From assembly GCA_000818945.1 (NCBI GenBank), contig KN805469.1:1-64000 (forward strand): a DNA stretch of 64,000 bases, written 5' to 3'. Below the pieces are notes generated by a model, which saw only the letters and a program-made list of their open reading frames with translations, was not told where the DNA came from and made no database searches. Shown here piece by piece: positions 60,576-64,000 of this stretch. Numbering within the stretch: position 1 is the stretch's first letter; each line of letters begins with the position of its first letter. This DNA comes from Schizochytrium sp. CCTCC M209059. Lineage: Eukaryota > Sar > Bigyra > Thraustochytrida > Thraustochytriidae. A program made the position numbers and the translations under genes.

Positions 60576-62973
60576 CGCATCAATGGATGTTCGACACCGT
60601 GAAACATGTACATTTGCGCGTGTGGTTCATCCATGCTCCGAGAGCTTATCGCTATATACTCGGCACACAAGTGACCATTTTGATATCTCAATCATTATAC
60701 GATGATTGTGACTGTTGTGTCCGTCCCCAGAAGAGTCTTTTGCCGAGACTAGTCGGTTCGAGAGCGAGGGGAAATCGTCGCGAAAAGTGTTGTATCTTAA
60801 AAAAAAATGTGTTGTCTCCCAAAGAAGATGCTGCAAAACCACACCAACGGACGACGCAAACCGATGCGATAGCGCATGGACGGTGCCAGCGGTCACTCCA
60901 AGACCTCCAGCTTCGCCTTGCTGGGGCCAAGCGACAATTCCCATGGTTCTGTCCCGTCAAATCAGACCGTACCTATTGCAGACTCCGAGCCTTTAGCGGT
61001 TGGCCTCAGGAAATGATATGAGGGTAAGATGTGGCAAAAGGTCGAGAGGACCTTGTCTTGCAGGTCGTCAAAGAAAGAGTCAAACGACATTTTCCAGTTG
61101 CGGAACTCGTGTACCCCTCGCGATCTTGAGCTCGTTAGAAGCCTTGCTCGGGCTCAATATCTTGCGTGCGCGGCCAGGGTCAATGAGCTTGACCTCCCTT
61201 CTGAGATTCGTGTCTACGGATGTGCATAAGAGATAGGTATCGTACTTTATGAGGCTGTGTAGCGTTGTAGCGAACCCGTCTTCGCATTTCTCTATGATTG
61301 AAGGTTTGAGATCGGCGAGCAAGAACACTCACTCGTCGGCTCGGAACCGAGAGAGATTTTTCATCATGAGGGCTGTCGTGGCGCTTTAGGATGGCTGAAA
61401 TTTCATTCTTTTCGGGCATGCGCTTGGCGACCAACGGCTGCTCAGAAAAATTCGGAAGATATTACATCGACGACGGGAATGCGCAAGTGAGAAAGAAATG
61501 CACTCCCAGCTCTGCGCAGGCAGAAGAAGAGAGGCCTAATCATAGCATCGACGACAGGAATGATCAACAATTGGAATAAAAGGCGCTACCAGCTTAGCAC
61601 AGGTAGATGAGGAGAAGCCACAGCGCATCAAGCTCAATATCGGCAACGGAAATAGAGGAGCGATTATTCGCTATTTCTCGTTCGGAATCAAGCTTCCGCG
61701 GTTTTTGGGCTCTGCTCAGTCCGCTCGGAAGCTCAGAGTTCGTATCTTTACACAGGGAGACGCTACCGACGTCTCTTCCAAAGCGATTAGCCTCAAGCTG
61801 CGAATCGCGTGAAAGATGCGAAGACGGGATGCTCTCAAGCTATTTTCCAAATCTACGTTTCGTATTCGCATGCTGGGGTGTGCACTTGGATAGGTACGTA
61901 CTACAGCAGTTTACCTACCACCTGATGGCAGGCTCATCGTGAGGGACATCGTCGGTTACTTTCATATTTCGCGCGAACGATATCTGCAAAACTCGAGCTC
62001 AGCTGCTGGCCAAAGTCTATCAAGTTCTTACAGATACCACCAATAGTAAAGTTCTTCGCGATGCGGGAGACAGATTTCGAATTCAACACCACGATACTAT
62101 TCGACTGTAGGCCCGACCGACGACAGATTGACATACTACTCGCCAGGCAGTAGTGTGCTCAGTATATTCGCAATCAGCGAAAGAGCGGCTCACACATTTT
62201 TTCGGTTTTTCAACTGGCGTCCTTCCTGCTCGTGCCTTCGCTGCTGTTGCCGCTGCCGCTGCCTTCTCTGATTGGGTTTACCGTGTCACTCTTCACTTGC
62301 CTTTTTCCCAAGTCACACGCAGACGCAACTGGCGACCCGAGAAAGAACGCGCCATGTTTACATTAGAGTCAACGTTACGTCCAACGACCGACGGCGCCTC
62401 TGCAAACCACGATCGAAGCCCATCGTCTCAGGTACGTCGCGTCCGAGGCCCGCGCCGCGCCACGCGCGCTGTGCCGCGCCGCGCTGCAGGGCGCGGCCAT
62501 GACCATGCCAGAAGATGATGATGGTGAGGCCCCTCCGAACGGCCGACGGACGCTCTCGCTCCGGCGCGCAGGGTCTGTGCGCGCGCGCCCCGAGGCGCCA
62601 GGCCCTCGCGCGCGCTGTGCGAGAGTCTTGGCGCGAGGCGTCGGCCAGCGCCGCGCCGGATGAGGAGAGTGCGGGGAAAAGACGAAAATGGAGGGAGAAC
62701 GAGAGCGCGGCGAGAGCGCGGCGAGAGCGCGGCGAGAGCGCGGCAGGGAGAGTCCGTGTTGTTCCGGAACGCGCCGCTCTTGAGAGCTCCTTGCAAATCC
62801 AATTCTCTTTCGCAAAGACGGAGCGCTCTTGAGAGCGAGAGACTGACGTTCAGAGTTCGTACGCACGCACGTGCAAATTGCTGCAAACAAACAGATAAGA
62901 TCGAGCAAAAGCAAAAGCCGCTTTGACAAGAGACGCGCAAGGTAAAGACAAGAAACAAAGACCGCTCAGAGCA
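60576..62973. other. Intergenic with weak degenerate repeats
   Basis: No supported gene. A two-unit repeat of about 84 bp (about 61464 and 61548, each starting CATCGACGAC then GGAAT) may be the remains of a coding repeat. GAGAGCGCGGC repeats lie near 62700-62745 upstream of SUMO. Confidence 0.4.
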
Positions 62974-63403
62974 ATGTCGGAGGGTGTCAAGAAGGAGGGC
63001 GTCAAGGTCGAGACCCTGCAGATCAAGGTCCGCGACCAGAGTGGCGACGAGACGACCTTCAAGATCAAGACCAGCACCAAGATGTCCAAGGTTTTTGACG
63101 CCTATGCCACGCGCAAGGGTGTCGATGCTTCGCAGCTCCGCTTCTTTCTTGACGGTGAGCGTGTCAACGGTGACTCCACTCCGAGCGATTTGTAAGTTTC
63201 ATCTTTTAGTGCGGGCGCGATTCACGCTCGTTGGTCGGTTGAGGATGGTTGGTCGGTAGTTGGTTGGAGAGAAAATACGGACAGTCAAAGACTCACGAAT
63301 CGATTTCTTGTCAATTTTTCTCCTCTTTTATTTTCACAGGGACATCGAGGATAACGACCAAATTGACTGCATGATCCAGCAGCAGGGTGGTGGCTCGTGC
63401 TAA
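62974..63403 (+). CDS. SUMO: SUMO, small ubiquitin-like modifier (two exons)
   Basis: A 93-residue SUMO. Exon 1 is 62974-63191, exon 2 is 63340-63403. The 148-bp intron has GTAAGT donor at 63192 and TTTTCACAG acceptor ending 63339, splitting a Leu codon. The N-terminal tail is short and Lys/Glu-rich (MSEGVKKEGVKVE) with a VKVE-type consensus sumoylation site (V-K-V-E) that could allow chain formation. The beta-grasp core follows (TLQIKVRDQSGDET, LRFFLDGERV, DIEDNDQIDCMIQQQ). It ends GGGSC: a Gly-Gly followed by a very short tail to be trimmed by a SENP/Ulp protease. SUMO is conjugated to Lys residues of nuclear proteins by E1 (SAE), E2 (Ubc9) and E3 enzymes. Confidence 0.95.
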
Positions 63404-64000
63404 AGGGTATTTTCTGTTTGGCATTCGCCACCTTTACACAAAGAAAATTAATTACACGGATTCAAGATAATAACCCAAACGCTGTGCACTCTTCAGTTCT
63501 TTTCTTCATCTTGCTTCTCTTGCTGGTCCGCCGTTTGCAAGAATTCTCGCTTCTCCAAATCTTGTCATGACATTACTTTTATTGTTATTATAGAAACACA
63601 GAATCTGGTCGAGCAGATGTCCATTTCGATTTCTTCTCGCTCAACATGACACACTCTCCATCGGACCCAGCCAACTCACTGTCAGCCAATGCAGCCAGCC
63701 CAGCCCCACATCTCCAGCCAAAGCCGCCACTGTCGGCGGTCGTTAGTTTACGGCGCACTGGCGCGCGAGCGGCGCTTCCCATCGGGCCCGCGTTTTGCAA
63801 CGGATCTCCGCTTTTTCCGTATCCAGAAGCAGGGGTAACCCAATCGAGGACCTTAAAAACTTGCCAGCGAAGTAGAAGAAGTTAAGAAAAAAAAAACAGT
63901 TCCCAGTCCCGCGCCCCGCCCGCGGAGGTCTCGCGCACGCGCGGCGGTCGGCACGGCCGGCGGCACGGCACGCGACGCGGCGAGAGGGCCCGAGAAGAGC
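63404..64000. other. Downstream of SUMO, no supported gene
   Basis: SUMO 3' region followed by GC-rich sequence near the window end. No gene is identifiable. Confidence 0.4.

Overview
The window looks like nuclear DNA from a single-celled eukaryote. It encodes beta-tubulin, calmodulin, SUMO, kinesin-5, condensin SMC4, proteasome Rpt1 and a spliceosomal cyclophilin, and the genes use eukaryotic GT-AG introns. Only four genes need an intron (124 to 367 bp), coding DNA is GC-rich, gene spacing is short, and long tetra- and pentanucleotide microsatellites fill several intergenic gaps. This fits a stramenopile such as a labyrinthulomycete (thraustochytrid). The placement is inferred from gene style and protein flavour, not from a search.

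Layout. 0-10 kb: a serine beta-lactamase-like hydrolase, a mitochondrial-type acyl-CoA synthetase, a membrane-anchored DHH-family (family II) pyrophosphatase, a spliced HN1/Jupiter-like gene (minus strand) and a tubulin-tyrosine-ligase-like enzyme. 10-16.6 kb: a decayed WD40 pseudogene, a coiled-coil protein, a degenerate tandem repeat, an unknown basic protein and beta-tubulin. 16.7-26.5 kb: a gene-poor, repeat-rich stretch with (TTTCC)n, (GGCA)n, (AAGC)n and (ATCT)n arrays, one DEK-C/HIRIP3-like nuclear protein gene and a 92-base assembly gap. 26.5-47.4 kb: a gene-dense block with two hypothetical proteins, a coiled-coil protein, PPIL4-type cyclophilin, kinesin-5, a voltage-gated K+ channel, (AGCC)n, Rpt1, an arrestin-like protein and SMC4. 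48-56 kb: an ankyrin gene whose 3' half and downstream DNA are tandemly duplicated, a frameshifted TPR protein and a PP2C phosphatase with a very large insertion. 56-64 kb: sparse DNA with calmodulin, a SUMO-like pseudogene and a functional-looking SUMO gene.

Several genes share a cytoskeleton and cell-division theme (HN1/Jupiter-like, TTLL, beta-tubulin, kinesin-5, SMC4). They have their own promoters on both strands, so this is probably a chance neighbourhood and not a regulated cluster. I did not find a new multi-gene system. The most notable signals are: the WD40 pseudogene, where all four in-frame stops fall where the repeat expects tryptophan and no frameshift is present; the SUMO-like relic; the recent tandem duplication at 48.8-50.3 kb; a kinesin-5 ending in a SAP-like motif; and the PP2C with about 380 low-complexity residues inside its catalytic domain. 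No tRNA, rRNA, CRISPR array or intact transposon was recognised.
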